A DNA stretch of 64,000 nt from Atlantibacter subterraneus (GTDB taxonomy: Bacteria > Pseudomonadota > Gammaproteobacteria > Enterobacterales > Enterobacteriaceae). The DNA lies in contig NZ_VLPS01000011.1 in assembly GCF_007570865.1 (NCBI RefSeq), positions 1-64,000 of the forward strand. Direction: 5' to 3'. The notes under the pieces are model-generated. The model worked only from the letters and a program-made list of their open reading frames with translations, was not told the origin of the DNA and ran no database searches. Each line of letters opens with the position of its first letter. Within the stretch, counting starts at the first letter, position 1. Of the stretch, positions 32,182-43,440 are shown in pieces. Both the position numbers and the translations under genes were made by a program.

Positions 32182-32427
32182 TTACACTTCTTCCATGCGG
32201 CCCAGCAGCGCCTGCAGACGTTCCTGCCACACGTGCTGTTGCTCTTTCAGCTGGTGGTTTTCACGCTCCAGCTCTTCACGGCTGCCCTGCGCGTGTTGAA
32301 CTTCCTGCGCCAGGCTGTTGTTCTTTTCTTTCAGCTCTTCGATTTCCATCTGTAACAGGGTGATGGTATCAACAGCCTGCTGTACTTTTGCTTCCAGTTT
32401 CTCAAACACTTCAAATGACATCGTCAT
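32182..32427 (-). CDS. zapB: Cell division coiled-coil protein ZapB
   Basis: Small coiled-coil protein that binds ZapA and supports Z-ring assembly. 81 residues from [15 protein letters not shown], as annotated for E. coli; the whole sequence shows heptad spacing ([19 protein letters not shown]). A second ATG two codons later (32421) sits at a better distance from GGAGAGG, so the true protein may be 79 residues. An ATG six codons upstream of the first is not conserved. Confidence 0.93.
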   Translation of the reverse strand: MTMSFEVFEKLEAKVQQAVDTITLLQMEIEELKEKNNSLAQEVQHAQGSREELERENHQLKEQQHVWQERLQALLGRMEEV

Positions 32428-32445
32428 ACCTCTCCAGAATTGCAA

Positions 32446-32843
32446 GGCGTTGATAGAATGCTATCCCTACCGTCTCCGGTGACGCCTTATTAATACGTGC
32501 GCACCACATGAGTCCGATTGTATGGAGCGTTGCCGCCAGTGTCCAGCAGCACACCATGCTGTTTGCGAAATGCAACACTTTTCAGCTTATGCCGAATGCG
32601 TTACAACCCTCTCCCCGGCAAATGTTAACAAATGACGCCAGATGACGAGGTGGAATTTCGTGCGCGCCCCCAGCAAAATTCGCGCGAAAACGCGCGTTTT
32701 ATTGACGCGCTACACACATTTTAATTTCGATATTTCTCGTTTTTGCTCGTTAACGATAAATTAACACCATGTCTACAGGACATAACGGGTGATATCGCAC
32801 CCGGAATAACAATAATCATCACTTTTACCTTCAGGACCCGATT
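32446..32843. other. 398-bp zapB-glpF intergenic region
   Basis: No open frame with coding character. It holds the divergent zapB leader on the left, a terminator-like hairpin CGCGCG-AAAA-CGCGCG-TTTTA (32682-32702, plus strand), and an A/T-rich regulatory stretch upstream of glpF with GlpR-like palindromes. A ribosome site (AGGA) precedes glpF. No recognised small RNA. Confidence 0.6.
32722..32761. promoter_or_regulatory. Candidate GlpR operators of glpFKX
   Basis: TCGTTAACGA at 32747-32756 is a perfect palindrome and matches the core of the GlpR operator (ATGTTCGTTAACGAACAT). A poorer copy, TTTCGATATTTC, lies at 32726-32737. Position about 90-120 bp before glpF fits the multi-operator region known in E. 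coli. Confidence 0.6.
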
Positions 32844-35223
<2,380 letters not shown>

Positions 35224-35232
35224 CCCCTCCTC

Positions 35233-35258
35233 AGGGACGCCGCTGGCGTCCCTTTTTC
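35233..35258 (+). terminator. glpK terminator
   Basis: AGGGACGCC, loop GCT, GGCGTCCCT, TTTTCTTT. It may partly separate glpFK from glpX. Confidence 0.85.
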
Positions 35259-35277
35259 TTTCCCTTCCGCGCGCAAA

Positions 35278-35306
35278 TTTCAGCCTTATCCCCCCTGTGC
35301 TACACT
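35278..35306 (+). promoter_or_regulatory. Candidate glpX promoter
   Basis: TTTCAG (35278-35283) and TACACT (35301-35306) with a 17-bp spacer, 33 bp before glpX and downstream of the glpK terminator. Confidence 0.45.
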
Positions 35307-35338
35307 CCGCAACAATTTCATTTGTCAATGAGTGAGCT

Positions 35339-36349
35339 ATGAGACGAGAACTTGCCATCGAATTTTCCCGCGTAACCGAAGCCGCCGCCCTGGCGGGTTA
35401 TAAATGGTTAGGCCGTGGAGATAAAAACACCGCTGACGGCGCGGCGGTCCACGCCATGCGCATTATGCTCAACCAGGTCAATATCGACGGGCAGATTGTG
35501 ATCGGCGAAGGGGAAATCGACGAAGCGCCAATGCTGTATATCGGCGAACGCGTGGGCACCGGCCAGGGCGACGCGGTGGATATCGCGGTCGACCCGATTG
35601 AAGGCACGCGCATGACGGCGATGGGCCAGGCCAACGCGCTGGCGGTGCTGGCGGTGGGCGATAAAGGCACATTTCTTAACGCCCCGGATATGTACATGGA
35701 AAAGCTGATTGTCGGGCCGGGCGCAAAAGGCGTTATCGACCTCAACCTGCCGCTCGCCACTAACCTGCAAAACATCGCTCAGGCGCTGAATAAGCCGCTC
35801 AGCGAGCTGACCGTCACCATTCTGGCGAAACCGCGTCACGATGACACCATCGCGCAGATGCAGCAGCTTGGCGTGCGCGTTTTCGCTATTCCAGACGGCG
35901 ACGTGGCGGCCTCGATTTTAACCTGCATGCCCGATAGCGAAGTGGACGTGCTGTACGGCATCGGCGGCGCGCCGGAAGGCGTGGTTTCCGCAGCGGTGAT
36001 CCGCGCGCTGGATGGCGATATGCATGGCCGTCTGCTGGCGCGTCATCAGGTGAAAGGCGACAGCGAAGAAAATCGCCGCATCGGCGAACAGGAGCTTGAG
36101 CGCTGTAAAGCGATGGGCATTGAAGCCAATAGCGTGCTGCGCCTCGACGATATGGCGCGTAGCGATAATGTGATTTTTTCAGCGACCGGTATCACCAAGG
36201 GCGACCTGCTGGACGGCATCAGCCGTAAAGGGAATATCGCCACCACGGAAACCCTGCTGATCCGCGGTAAATCGCGCACCATTCGCCGCATTAAATCCAT
36301 TCATTATCTCGATCGCAAAGACGCCAACGTACAGGCGCATATACTGTAA
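35339..36349 (+). CDS. glpX: Fructose-1,6-bisphosphatase class II GlpX
   Basis: Mn-dependent phosphatase returning glycerol carbon to gluconeogenesis. The 336 residues equal E. coli GlpX. Metal and phosphate sites are seen in GEGEIDEAPMLYIGE (near residue 57) and DPIEGTRMTAMGQ (near 85), with GIGGAPEGVVSAA near 200. It follows glpFK and precedes fpr. Confidence 0.96.
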   Translation: MRRELAIEFSRVTEAAALAGYKWLGRGDKNTADGAAVHAMRIMLNQVNIDGQIVIGEGEIDEAPMLYIGERVGTGQGDAVDIAVDPIEGTRMTAMGQANALAVLAVGDKGTFLNAPDMYMEKLIVGPGAKGVIDLNLPLATNLQNIAQALNKPLSELTVTILAKPRHDDTIAQMQQLGVRVFAIPDGDVAASILTCMPDSEVDVLYGIGGAPEGVVSAAVIRALDGDMHGRLLARHQVKGDSEENRRIGEQELERCKAMGIEANSVLRLDDMARSDNVIFSATGITKGDLLDGISRKGNIATTETLLIRGKSRTIRRIKSIHYLDRKDANVQAHIL

Positions 36350-36442
36350 TCGTTTGTCTGAATGAGCTTTCCGGCCCGTCAGGGCTGGAAATCTGCGGCT
36401 TATCTCAGCAAGATTAACGGGTATTCATCGGTGGAGTAAATC

Positions 36443-37189
36443 ATGGCGGAATGGGTAAAAGGCAAAGTCACACAGGTACAACACTGGACTGACGCACTGT
36501 TTAGTCTCACCATCGACGCACCGGTCGCCCCGTTTACGGCCGGGCAGTTCGCCAAGCTGGGGCTGGAGATCGACGGCGAACGGGTACAGCGCGCCTATTC
36601 CTACGTGAATGCGCCCGATAACCCGGCGCTGGAGTTTTATCTGGTCAACGTGCCAGAAGGTAAACTCAGCCCGCGTCTGCACGTCATGCAGCCTGGCGAT
36701 GAAATCAATATCGTCAGCGACGCGGCGGGGTTTTTCGTGCTGGAAGAAGTGCCAGACTGCGACACGCTGTGGATGCTGGCCACCGGCACCGCCATCGGCC
36801 CTTATCTGTCGATTCTCCAGTACGGCAAAGATCTGGAGCGCTTTAACCACATCGTTCTGGTACACGCCGCGCGTTACGCTGCCGATTTAAGCTATCTGCC
36901 GCTGATGCAGGAGCTTGAGCGGCGTTATGAAGGGAAACTGCGGATCCAGACCGTGGTCAGCCGGGAGACCGTGCCAGGCTCGCTGACCGGGCGCGTTCCG
37001 GCGCTGATCGACAGCGGCGAGCTGGAAAACGCGGTGGGCCTGACGATGCGGCCCGAAAACAGCCATGTAATGCTGTGCGGTAATCCACAGATGGTGCGGG
37101 ATACCCAGCAATTGCTGAAAGAGACCCGGCAGATGACCAAACACCTGCGTCGCCGCCCGGGCCATATGACGGCAGAGCACTACTGGTAA
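36443..37189 (+). CDS. fpr: Ferredoxin/flavodoxin-NADP+ reductase Fpr
   Basis: FAD enzyme passing NADPH electrons to flavodoxin and ferredoxin for Fe-S and radical enzymes. 248 residues as in E. coli. The FAD motif RAYSYVNAP is near residue 50, the NADP part LATGTAIGPYLSIL near 113, and the C terminus MTAEHYW is conserved. A hairpin (36368-36391, TTTCCGGCCC/GGGCTGGAAA) lies between glpX and fpr but lacks a T-run. It ends 1 bp from the convergent yiiR. Confidence 0.95.
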   Translation: MAEWVKGKVTQVQHWTDALFSLTIDAPVAPFTAGQFAKLGLEIDGERVQRAYSYVNAPDNPALEFYLVNVPEGKLSPRLHVMQPGDEINIVSDAAGFFVLEEVPDCDTLWMLATGTAIGPYLSILQYGKDLERFNHIVLVHAARYAADLSYLPLMQELERRYEGKLRIQTVVSRETVPGSLTGRVPALIDSGELENAVGLTMRPENSHVMLCGNPQMVRDTQQLLKETRQMTKHLRRRPGHMTAEHYW

Positions 37190-37190
37190 C

Positions 37191-37610
37191 TCAGCGGTAC
37201 TTCACGTCCAGGGTGTCTTTACCGTATTTATTCTCGCCGGGGGTGCCGATAAACGCCCCCAGGTCGAGCAGCAGCATCACCAGAATCAGCGTGGGAACAA
37301 ATCGCCCCACTACCCACTGCCACATGCCGCCCAGCACCGCCCAATTCCCGGCCAGCAGCATCCACGCCAGAATCATAAACAGAGCCCACAGGCCGGATTT
37401 CCCGCGATCGTGCAGGCGTTTCACCACCACGGCAGAGGTCGGCCACAGCAGGCACACCAGCACGAACGCGCCGGTTTGCGCGTCCAGAATGCCGTTGGCG
37501 ACCAGAATAAACAGCAGCGCCATCGCAACTATCCATAAACCAATCCAGATCCAGAAATCGCGACGCCCGATGCGCCCCTTAAATGAGAACAGCCATTGCT
37601 GTAGGGTCAT
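37191..37610 (-). CDS. yiiR: Inner-membrane protein YiiR (DUF805)
   Basis: 139-residue membrane protein of unknown function, a few residues shorter than E. coli YiiR (146) at the C terminus. The start MTLQQWLFSFKGRIGRRDFW is the DUF805 signature, followed by four hydrophobic segments (IWIGLWIVAMALLFILVA, TGAFVLVCLLWPTSAV, LWALFMILAWMLLAGNWAVL, FVPTLILVMLLLDLGAF) and a KRLHDRGKSG loop typical of the family. Convergent with fpr. Confidence 0.9.
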   Translation of the reverse strand: MTLQQWLFSFKGRIGRRDFWIWIGLWIVAMALLFILVANGILDAQTGAFVLVCLLWPTSAVVVKRLHDRGKSGLWALFMILAWMLLAGNWAVLGGMWQWVVGRFVPTLILVMLLLDLGAFIGTPGENKYGKDTLDVKYR

Positions 37611-37720
37611 AAATTATCCTTATCATCATCATGCCGCGTAGTTTACCCTGAACCTGGTCAATTTTGACAAGCCGCCTCGTTATCGTTTTAATCGCTGTAA
37701 CCAGTTATCGGGAGCCAGGT

Positions 37721-38320
37721 TTGATAAAGTCACTGTTCGCCATTGTTTTACTTTGCCTGCCGCTTGCAGCAGGCCTTGCCGCGCCGGAAAACGACGAGGC
37801 GAATCAGCCGGGAAAAGCGCCTTATCTGCTGCCTGGTGCGCCCTCTTTCGACCTGACGATTACCCAGTTCCGCGAGAAATTTAATCAGGATAGCGCCCCG
37901 CTGGCGCTCAGCGAGTTCCGCGCCATTACTTCAAGCCAGGATAAAGACGCCATTACCCGCGCCGCCACCAAGATCAATGAGAATCTGTACGCCTCCAGCG
38001 CCCTGGAGCGCGGGACGCTGAAGATAAAATCCATGCAAATCACCTGGCTGCCAATTCAGGGGCCGGAACAAAAAGCCGCCAAAGCCAAAGCGCTGGAGTA
38101 CATGGCGGCGGTGATGCGCGTTTTTGCCCCTTTCAGTAAAGCGCAAAGCCAAAAAAAGGTAACAACGCTGCTGACTGCCGCGAAAAACAAACGTTACTAT
38201 CAGCAGACTGAAGGGGCCATTCGCTATGTGGTAGCAGATAACGGCGAAAAGGGGCTAACTTTCGCCATTGAACCGATTAAGCTGGCGTTATCTGAAAGCC
38301 TGGAAGGAAACAATAAATGA
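37721..38320 (+). CDS. yiiQ: Exported DUF1454 protein YiiQ
   Basis: Uncharacterised protein, probably periplasmic. A TTG start at 37721, six bases after GGGAG, gives 199 residues, exactly the E. coli YiiQ length. The first 21 residues (IKSLFAIVLLCLPLAAGLAA) form a signal peptide; mature conserved segments are APSFDLTITQFREKFN, KINENLYASSALERGTLKIK and the C-terminal EPIKLALSESLEG. An upstream ATG at 37664 would spoil the signal peptide and is rejected. It precedes tpiA on the same strand. Confidence 0.88.
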   Translation: MIKSLFAIVLLCLPLAAGLAAPENDEANQPGKAPYLLPGAPSFDLTITQFREKFNQDSAPLALSEFRAITSSQDKDAITRAATKINENLYASSALERGTLKIKSMQITWLPIQGPEQKAAKAKALEYMAAVMRVFAPFSKAQSQKKVTTLLTAAKNKRYYQQTEGAIRYVVADNGEKGLTFAIEPIKLALSESLEGNNK

Positions 38321-38427
38321 CAAAAAGCAAAGCCATTCCAGGCGTGAATCTCTATACTGTTTGACAGACCGCGCTGCCGGAATGGCAGCAATCTTCCTTA
38401 ATTCGCTTGACCGCGTGGAGAATTGAA

Positions 38428-39195
38428 ATGCGACATCCATTAGTGATGGGTAACTGGAAACTGAACGGCAGCCGCCATATGGTAAACGAGCTGATCGCCA
38501 ACCTGCGTAAAGAGCTTTCTGGCGTGGACGGCTGCGGTGTGGCGATTGCCCCGCCGGCAATCTATCTGGATCAGGCTAAACACGCCGTATCCGGCAGCCA
38601 CATTGCCCTCGGCGCGCAAAACGTTGACGTTAACCTGTCTGGCGCATTCACCGGCGAAACTTCTGCCGAAATGCTGAAAGACATCGGCGCGAAATACATC
38701 ATCATCGGTCACTCTGAGCGTCGTACTTATCACGCTGAATCCGACGAATTCATCGCTAAAAAATTCGCTGTGCTGAAAGAGCAGGGTCTGATCCCGGTTC
38801 TGTGCATTGGTGAAACCGAAGCGGAGAACGAAGCGGGCAAAACTGAAGAAGTGTGCGCACGTCAGATCGACGCGGTGCTGAAAACCCAGGGCGCGAGCGC
38901 GTTCGAAGGCGTGGTTATCGCTTATGAGCCAGTATGGGCTATCGGTACCGGCAAATCTGCGACCCCGGCGCAGGCGCAGGCGGTTCACAAATTCATCCGT
39001 GACCATATCGCGAAAGTTGACGCTGACATCGCTAACCAGGTGATCATTCAGTACGGCGGCTCCGTTAACGCGGCGAACGCGGCAGAACTGTTCACCCAGC
39101 CGGACATCGACGGCGCGCTGGTTGGCGGCGCATCCCTGAAAGCAGACGCTTTCGCGGTGATCGTCAAAGCCGCTGCTGAAGCGAAAAAAGCGTAA
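38428..39195 (+). CDS. tpiA: Triosephosphate isomerase TpiA
   Basis: Glycolytic TIM-barrel enzyme interconverting DHAP and glyceraldehyde 3-phosphate. 255 residues from [15 protein letters not shown] behind TGGAG, equal to E. coli. Catalytic residues are seen in GNWKLNG (Lys), IIGHSERR (His) and [12 protein letters not shown] (Glu plus flexible loop). It works alongside glpK/glpX and pfkA in this window. A strong terminator follows. Confidence 0.97.
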   Translation: MRHPLVMGNWKLNGSRHMVNELIANLRKELSGVDGCGVAIAPPAIYLDQAKHAVSGSHIALGAQNVDVNLSGAFTGETSAEMLKDIGAKYIIIGHSERRTYHAESDEFIAKKFAVLKEQGLIPVLCIGETEAENEAGKTEEVCARQIDAVLKTQGASAFEGVVIAYEPVWAIGTGKSATPAQAQAVHKFIRDHIAKVDADIANQVIIQYGGSVNAANAAELFTQPDIDGALVGGASLKADAFAVIVKAAAEAKKA

Positions 39196-39210
39196 GTAAG
39201 CTGCCATAAA

Positions 39211-39237
39211 AAAACCCTGCCGCGGCAGGGTTTTTTG
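39211..39237. terminator. Bidirectional terminator, tpiA / transporter gene
   Basis: AAAACCCTGCCG and CGGCAGGGTTTT (stem 39211-39234) flanked by A- and T-runs. Confidence 0.88.
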
Positions 39238-39239
39238 TT

Positions 39240-40544
39240 TCAGAGCTGATGCAATAGCCGGAACCAGGCGTAATCCAGCGGCAGTAAAATCAGGAACGTG
39301 ACCACCGCCAACGCCAGACACAGCTTGATCCCCGCCCTGGCAGGCACTTTACCCAACGCCATCGCCACCACGATGGGCGACGCCTGATACGGCAGCAGCG
39401 GCGTCGAATAGCCCAGCACCTGAATCATAATCACCGACAGCAGCGGGAATCCCGTGGCTTGCGAGAAACTCTGCGCCAGGGTGGTAAACAGCGCCGGGAC
39501 GCCGTTGGCGGTCATAATGAAATTCAGCGCCGAGGTGATGCCGGTCAGCGCCACAAAGCTGGTAAAGGGCCGTTCCGGATCAAGCGGCATCACCTTCAGC
39601 AAGGATTCGCCTACCACGCGCCCCAGGCCGGTTTCCGTCACGGTGATCGCCAGCCCGAGGATGCCGGCGACGTAGATACAGGTACGGAAGTTCACTCCGC
39701 TGGCAAACTCATCGCCATTGATAAAACCCACGCGCGGCAGCAGCGTAATCACCGCCGCCGCCAGCCCGGTCCAGGCTGGCCCTACGCCGTGCCAGCTTTC
39801 GGTGACCCACAGCGTCAGCACCACCAGCAGCATCCAGGCCAGGCGTTTTTCCGCGCCGCTCATCGGCCCCATTGGCGCGAGGGTTTTCGGTGGCGTCGGC
39901 TTGCCGGGGAACATCCAGCAAATCAGCACGATCAGTAAAAAGCCCTTCAGCAGGCCGAGCACCGGCGTATGCAGCAGCAGATAGGGCAGGTAGTTTAAAT
40001 GAATGCCGTATGAGCCTTCCGCCGCGCCGCTCATCACCAGATTCGGCACGTTAGCGGGCAGAATCGTGGCGGAAAGCTGGAAAGTGCCGAAACCGACCGC
40101 CAGCGCCAGCCCGTACCAACTGCGGGTGCCGTCTTCGATACCAAAGCGTTTCGCCATCGCCGCCACAACAGGCATCAACAGCGCGATGCGGCCCATGTTC
40201 GACGGCATCACAAACGCCAGCGCATAGCTGAGCAGCACTACGCTTGCCACCATCAGCCACCAGGAATCATTAAGCCGCGCCGACAGCGCCCGCGCGACCC
40301 GGTCTGCCAGGCCGGTTTTGCGGATCGCCACGCCCAGCACAAAGCCGCTGAATACCAGCCAGAACGCCGACGAGGCGAAGCCGCCAAATAGCGTGTCTGC
40401 CGGGGCGATTTTCGCCACCATCGCCACGGTGAAAAACAGCAATGCGGTAATAAACTCCGGCAGCAGCGAGGTGGCCCAGAGCACAATGGTGACGCCAATC
40501 ACCAGTGAAGGAAGGAATAACGGGTGGGAAAGCCAGAGCGACAT
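39240..40544 (-). CDS. SLC13/DASS-type anion transporter
   Basis: Polytopic inner-membrane protein of 434 residues with about 11-12 hydrophobic segments. It has the layout of the divalent anion:sodium symporter (citrate/succinate/sulfate) family: a first helical-hairpin motif VMPSNMGRIALLMPV at about 112-126, GTFQLSATILPANVPN at about 153-168, and a matching C-terminal hairpin near SALNFIMTANGVPALF. The exact anion cannot be read from sequence; a dicarboxylate or sulfate is possible. AGGAG precedes the start. It lies 84 bp downstream of the GntR regulator on the same strand, so it may belong to that regulon. Not found at this locus in E. coli K-12. Confidence 0.75.
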   Translation of the reverse strand: MSLWLSHPLFLPSLVIGVTIVLWATSLLPEFITALLFFTVAMVAKIAPADTLFGGFASSAFWLVFSGFVLGVAIRKTGLADRVARALSARLNDSWWLMVASVVLLSYALAFVMPSNMGRIALLMPVVAAMAKRFGIEDGTRSWYGLALAVGFGTFQLSATILPANVPNLVMSGAAEGSYGIHLNYLPYLLLHTPVLGLLKGFLLIVLICWMFPGKPTPPKTLAPMGPMSGAEKRLAWMLLVVLTLWVTESWHGVGPAWTGLAAAVITLLPRVGFINGDEFASGVNFRTCIYVAGILGLAITVTETGLGRVVGESLLKVMPLDPERPFTSFVALTGITSALNFIMTANGVPALFTTLAQSFSQATGFPLLSVIMIQVLGYSTPLLPYQASPIVVAMALGKVPARAGIKLCLALAVVTFLILLPLDYAWFRLLHQL

Positions 40545-40628
40545 ACCTGTCTCCTGTCGTATTTTGCAGCAAGTCTACGGTCACGTCGGCGTTAAGTAAA
40601 TCGCACCGCCCCCACCAGAACCGGCAGG

Positions 40629-41351
40629 TTAATGATAATGAATCTCACCGAAATAGTCAGACAGGACGTAATAGCGACAGTATTCAAAAGGCCGTTCCTG
40701 GCCCGCCAGAAAGGTTTGCCGCGCCACGGAGAGCAGCGGTTTATTTTCCGGGATTTGCAGCTTTTCACACAAATCGGGGGTGGGAAGAATGGCATCGACT
40801 TTTTCCGTCGCAGAATCGCTGCTGACATTCAACAAACTGTAGAGCGACTTATTAGCCAGATCGTCCGCAGTGAGGCTGAGTCCCGGAAAGAACGACAGAT
40901 CCAGATAGATTTTTTCGTGGTTGAACGGGCGCTGGTTCAGGTAACGAATACGGGAAATAAACAGAAAGTGATGGTGCGACGGCAGGCTCAGTCCATCCGC
41001 CAGCGCATCCCTGGCGCGACGCGGGCCGATATCAAGAATGCGGTTTTCGATTGCCACGCTGGCATCGCGTAAGTCGCTGGTAATACCGCGAAACGTATGA
41101 CCGTAGCTAACGCCTTCCGGTACGGCGCTGACGACCGAACCGCTACCGCGCTGGGAAGTGATCACCCCGGCGTTGATCAGTTCGCTCCAGGCCTGTTTCA
41201 CCACGATTAGCGAGACGTTATAGGTGCGGGCAATCTCTTTCTGGGTCGGAAGCTGGCTGCCTAAAGCCCAGGTTCCATCCTGAATATGCTGGCAGATGAT
41301 GTAGAACAGCTGCTTGTAGAGCGGTGTAAAACTTGCCTTATCGACCTGCAA
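40629..41351 (-). CDS. GntR-family (HutC/UTRA) transcriptional regulator
   Basis: 240 residues from a TTG start (MQVDKASFTPLYKQL) lying 8 bp behind GAGG. A winged helix-turn-helix covers residues 10-75 (LPTQKEIARTYNVSLIVVKQAWSEL, then QRGSGSVVS). A UTRA-type ligand-binding domain follows (about 95-240; HHFLFISRIRYLNQRPF; ending RPFEYCRYYVLSDYFGE). Last gene of the minus-strand salvage operon, 67 bp behind the glycohydrolase gene with a GC hairpin in that gap (41380-41400). By position it corresponds to Salmonella STM4068 as I recall it. The ligand is probably a phosphorylated sugar or riboside (inference). Confidence 0.85.
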   Translation of the reverse strand: MQVDKASFTPLYKQLFYIICQHIQDGTWALGSQLPTQKEIARTYNVSLIVVKQAWSELINAGVITSQRGSGSVVSAVPEGVSYGHTFRGITSDLRDASVAIENRILDIGPRRARDALADGLSLPSHHHFLFISRIRYLNQRPFNHEKIYLDLSFFPGLSLTADDLANKSLYSLLNVSSDSATEKVDAILPTPDLCEKLQIPENKPLLSVARQTFLAGQERPFEYCRYYVLSDYFGEIHYH

Positions 41352-41418
41352 CCTGTTTACCTCGAATTTCCGCCAGCAGGGGGACGGTTAACCCGTCCCC
41401 GGCAAGGTAAACGCGTGG

Positions 41419-42459
41419 CTACCCCGCAATCTGCCTGGCAAGCTCAGCCAAATCGAAATTATTCATTCGATTGATGGTCGTTAAATAGTCGTCAGGGAAG
41501 GCATTCGCGCCATGGAATGCGCCGGAAAGTGCCCCAACCATGGTGGCAACGGTATCGGTGTCATTGCCGATATTAACGGCGGAAATGATAGCATCAACCG
41601 CAGAATCGGGACAACACGCGAACAGGCCAAAGGCGGCGGGCACCGCTTCGCTGACGTGCAGACCGGTACCGATGATATCGCTGATTTCCACAATTGCGGT
41701 TTCCCAGCTGGCGTGCCGTTTACCAATAGCCACCGCGAGTTCGATACGCCGCGCTACCGACGGACCGGCGACCATCATTGCCCCCTGCTGCTGGGCCAGT
41801 GTGTAGCCGCGATCGGCCCCGTAAATGCCCGCCGCAATAATGCTGTCAGCACTGGTAGTTTCGCGCAGCGCTTCGCTGGTCGCCGCCGCCATCGCCGCAG
41901 CGCCGGACATCGCCAGCACGTTGTTATGGGTGAAGCGGGTGATCTTCAGCGCTGCATCGATCGCCTGTTCCAGATCGCCTGGATGCAGCACCGCCGCTGG
42001 CCAGATTTTCATCGCCGCGCCGTTGGTGGCCTCGGCGTTGCCCTTGTTGACGATCTGCACTGACTGCTTTTCGCCTTCCAGCTCGCCCTGCAACGAGGCG
42101 CGATTATCGTTGAACAGCGCCTTCATGGCCGCCCGGGTCGTCGGGCCGGTGAAATTGGCGTAGAACGGATAGGCCAGCCAGCGGGTAAAGGCTTCGCGCA
42201 TCACCTCGTTGGTGACCTGGCGCTGGTGGCTCAACAGCGCGTCCATAATGTATTTCGCCTGGATAAAGTCATCGGTGCACATTCCCGCGTCGTTGCAGCG
42301 GCCAAAGGTATCCGCAGGCGGTTTCTGGAAGGTAGTCACCCAGCCGCCGAAATAGTCTTTAATCTGCTGTTGGGTTCTGACTTCTGTCGCTGCGCCCATG
42401 GCATCAGCGGCGGCGGCACCAATTAAACAGCCCAAAATTTTGTTGTGATCGACGTGCAT
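41419..42459 (-). CDS. ADP-ribosylglycohydrolase family protein
   Basis: 346 codons from MHVDHNKILGCLIGAAAAD behind AGGAG; an upstream extension of 13 codons overlaps the kinase stop and is rejected. The di-metal site of the family is intact: GAAAADAMGAATE at 14-26, the TDD motif at 62-64 (CTDDFIQ), and the C-terminal NIGNDTDTVATMVGALSG. Members cleave N- or O-glycosidic bonds to ADP-ribose or related ribosides. Between a ribokinase-like kinase and a regulator, its likely job is releasing ribose moieties from an imported nucleoside-like compound. E. coli YegU is a relative; Salmonella STM4067 is the positional match. Confidence 0.87.
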   Translation of the reverse strand: MHVDHNKILGCLIGAAAADAMGAATEVRTQQQIKDYFGGWVTTFQKPPADTFGRCNDAGMCTDDFIQAKYIMDALLSHQRQVTNEVMREAFTRWLAYPFYANFTGPTTRAAMKALFNDNRASLQGELEGEKQSVQIVNKGNAEATNGAAMKIWPAAVLHPGDLEQAIDAALKITRFTHNNVLAMSGAAAMAAATSEALRETTSADSIIAAGIYGADRGYTLAQQQGAMMVAGPSVARRIELAVAIGKRHASWETAIVEISDIIGTGLHVSEAVPAAFGLFACCPDSAVDAIISAVNIGNDTDTVATMVGALSGAFHGANAFPDDYLTTINRMNNFDLAELARQIAG

Positions 42460-42470
42460 GAATAACTCCT

Positions 42471-43430
42471 TTACGAATGAACAGGGTCTGCGCCGCACGG
42501 ATGCGCGGCGAGAAAGTCGGTTAGCTGATGAGGGTACGGCAGCGCGGTCATTGCCCCTTTGGCAGTAACTACCAGCGCGCCGCAGGCGTTGGCGTGGCGG
42601 ATGGCTCCGGACAGTTCTGCCATTCCCCAGCGTTCATATTGGGAAAGATGGAACAGCAGCCCGCCGACAAACGCGTCGCCCGCGCCGGTGGTGTCGATGA
42701 CGGGAACCTGCGGTGCCGGGAAATGCTGTTCGCCCTGCGGGCAAACCAGAGATGCGCCCGCCGCGCCAAGGGAAATCACCGTGGTGTCGCAGCCCATGTC
42801 CCGCAGCAGGTAGCGCGCGTCCTGCCAGTGAGCCACATTGCCCAGACGGCACAGCTCATCGGCGGAGACTTTGCAAATGCTGGCCAGCGCCACGGACTGC
42901 GCCATGAGCGCCGGGATTTCGCTGACGTCACGCCACATGCTCTCCCGCAGATTGACGTCAAACATCACCTGGCCGCCTGCGGCGCGCATACGCTGCGCGC
43001 CTTCCAGGCAGGCTTCCCGGGCGGGAGAATCCGTGAGCCCAATGGAGCTGAAGTAGAACCATTCGCCGGGCTGGAAAATCGGTAAATCGGCAACGGAGAC
43101 AAAGGTATCGGCGCTGGGCTTCACCAGATAGGTGAAGCTGCGCTCGCCATCAGGCGTTAAATTGACGATCAGCACCGCGCTGGTAAGGTGCGCATCAAGC
43201 CGCAGTTGCGTGACGTCTGCGCCCTCTTTTTGCAGCACATTTTTAAGAAATCGCCCGGCATCATCGTCGCCCAGGCGACCAATAAATCCGCAGTTTCCAC
43301 CCTGGCGCGCGATACAGGCCGTCACGTTCGCCGACGCGCCACCAGGGCATTTCAGATAGGTGTTGTCGGTGTCCGGCACTAAATCCACCGAGGCATCGCC
43401 AATAATCCAGACTTTTTTAGCGGGTTGCAT
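42471..43430 (-). CDS. PfkB-family kinase, aminoimidazole riboside kinase type
   Basis: 319 residues. PfkB motifs: the N-terminal GDASVDLVPD, the GG signature CPGGASANVTACIARQGG (28-45), and DTTGAGDAFVGGLLF with catalytic Asp252. Long stretches (KCPGGASANV; GERSFTYLV; WFYFSSIGLTD; SICKVSADELC; NANACGA-like end) match Salmonella STM4066, which phosphorylates 5-aminoimidazole riboside (AIRs) to AIR, an intermediate of purine and thiamine synthesis. The activity here is inferred from that resemblance. It starts 10 bp behind the transporter gene after AAGGAGG. Confidence 0.85.
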   Translation of the reverse strand: MQPAKKVWIIGDASVDLVPDTDNTYLKCPGGASANVTACIARQGGNCGFIGRLGDDDAGRFLKNVLQKEGADVTQLRLDAHLTSAVLIVNLTPDGERSFTYLVKPSADTFVSVADLPIFQPGEWFYFSSIGLTDSPAREACLEGAQRMRAAGGQVMFDVNLRESMWRDVSEIPALMAQSVALASICKVSADELCRLGNVAHWQDARYLLRDMGCDTTVISLGAAGASLVCPQGEQHFPAPQVPVIDTTGAGDAFVGGLLFHLSQYERWGMAELSGAIRHANACGALVVTAKGAMTALPYPHQLTDFLAAHPCGADPVHS

Positions 43431-43440
43431 GTGCCCCTCC

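Noticed and set aside
36368-36391. Hairpin between glpX and fpr as a terminator
   Set aside because: Stem is good (TTTCCGGCCC/GGGCTGGAAA) but there is no T-run on either strand, so it is not called as an intrinsic terminator.
41380-41400. GC hairpin between the glycohydrolase and GntR genes as a terminator
   Set aside because: GGGGACGG/CCGTCCCC pairs well but no T-run follows on the minus strand; it may only lower expression of the regulator gene.
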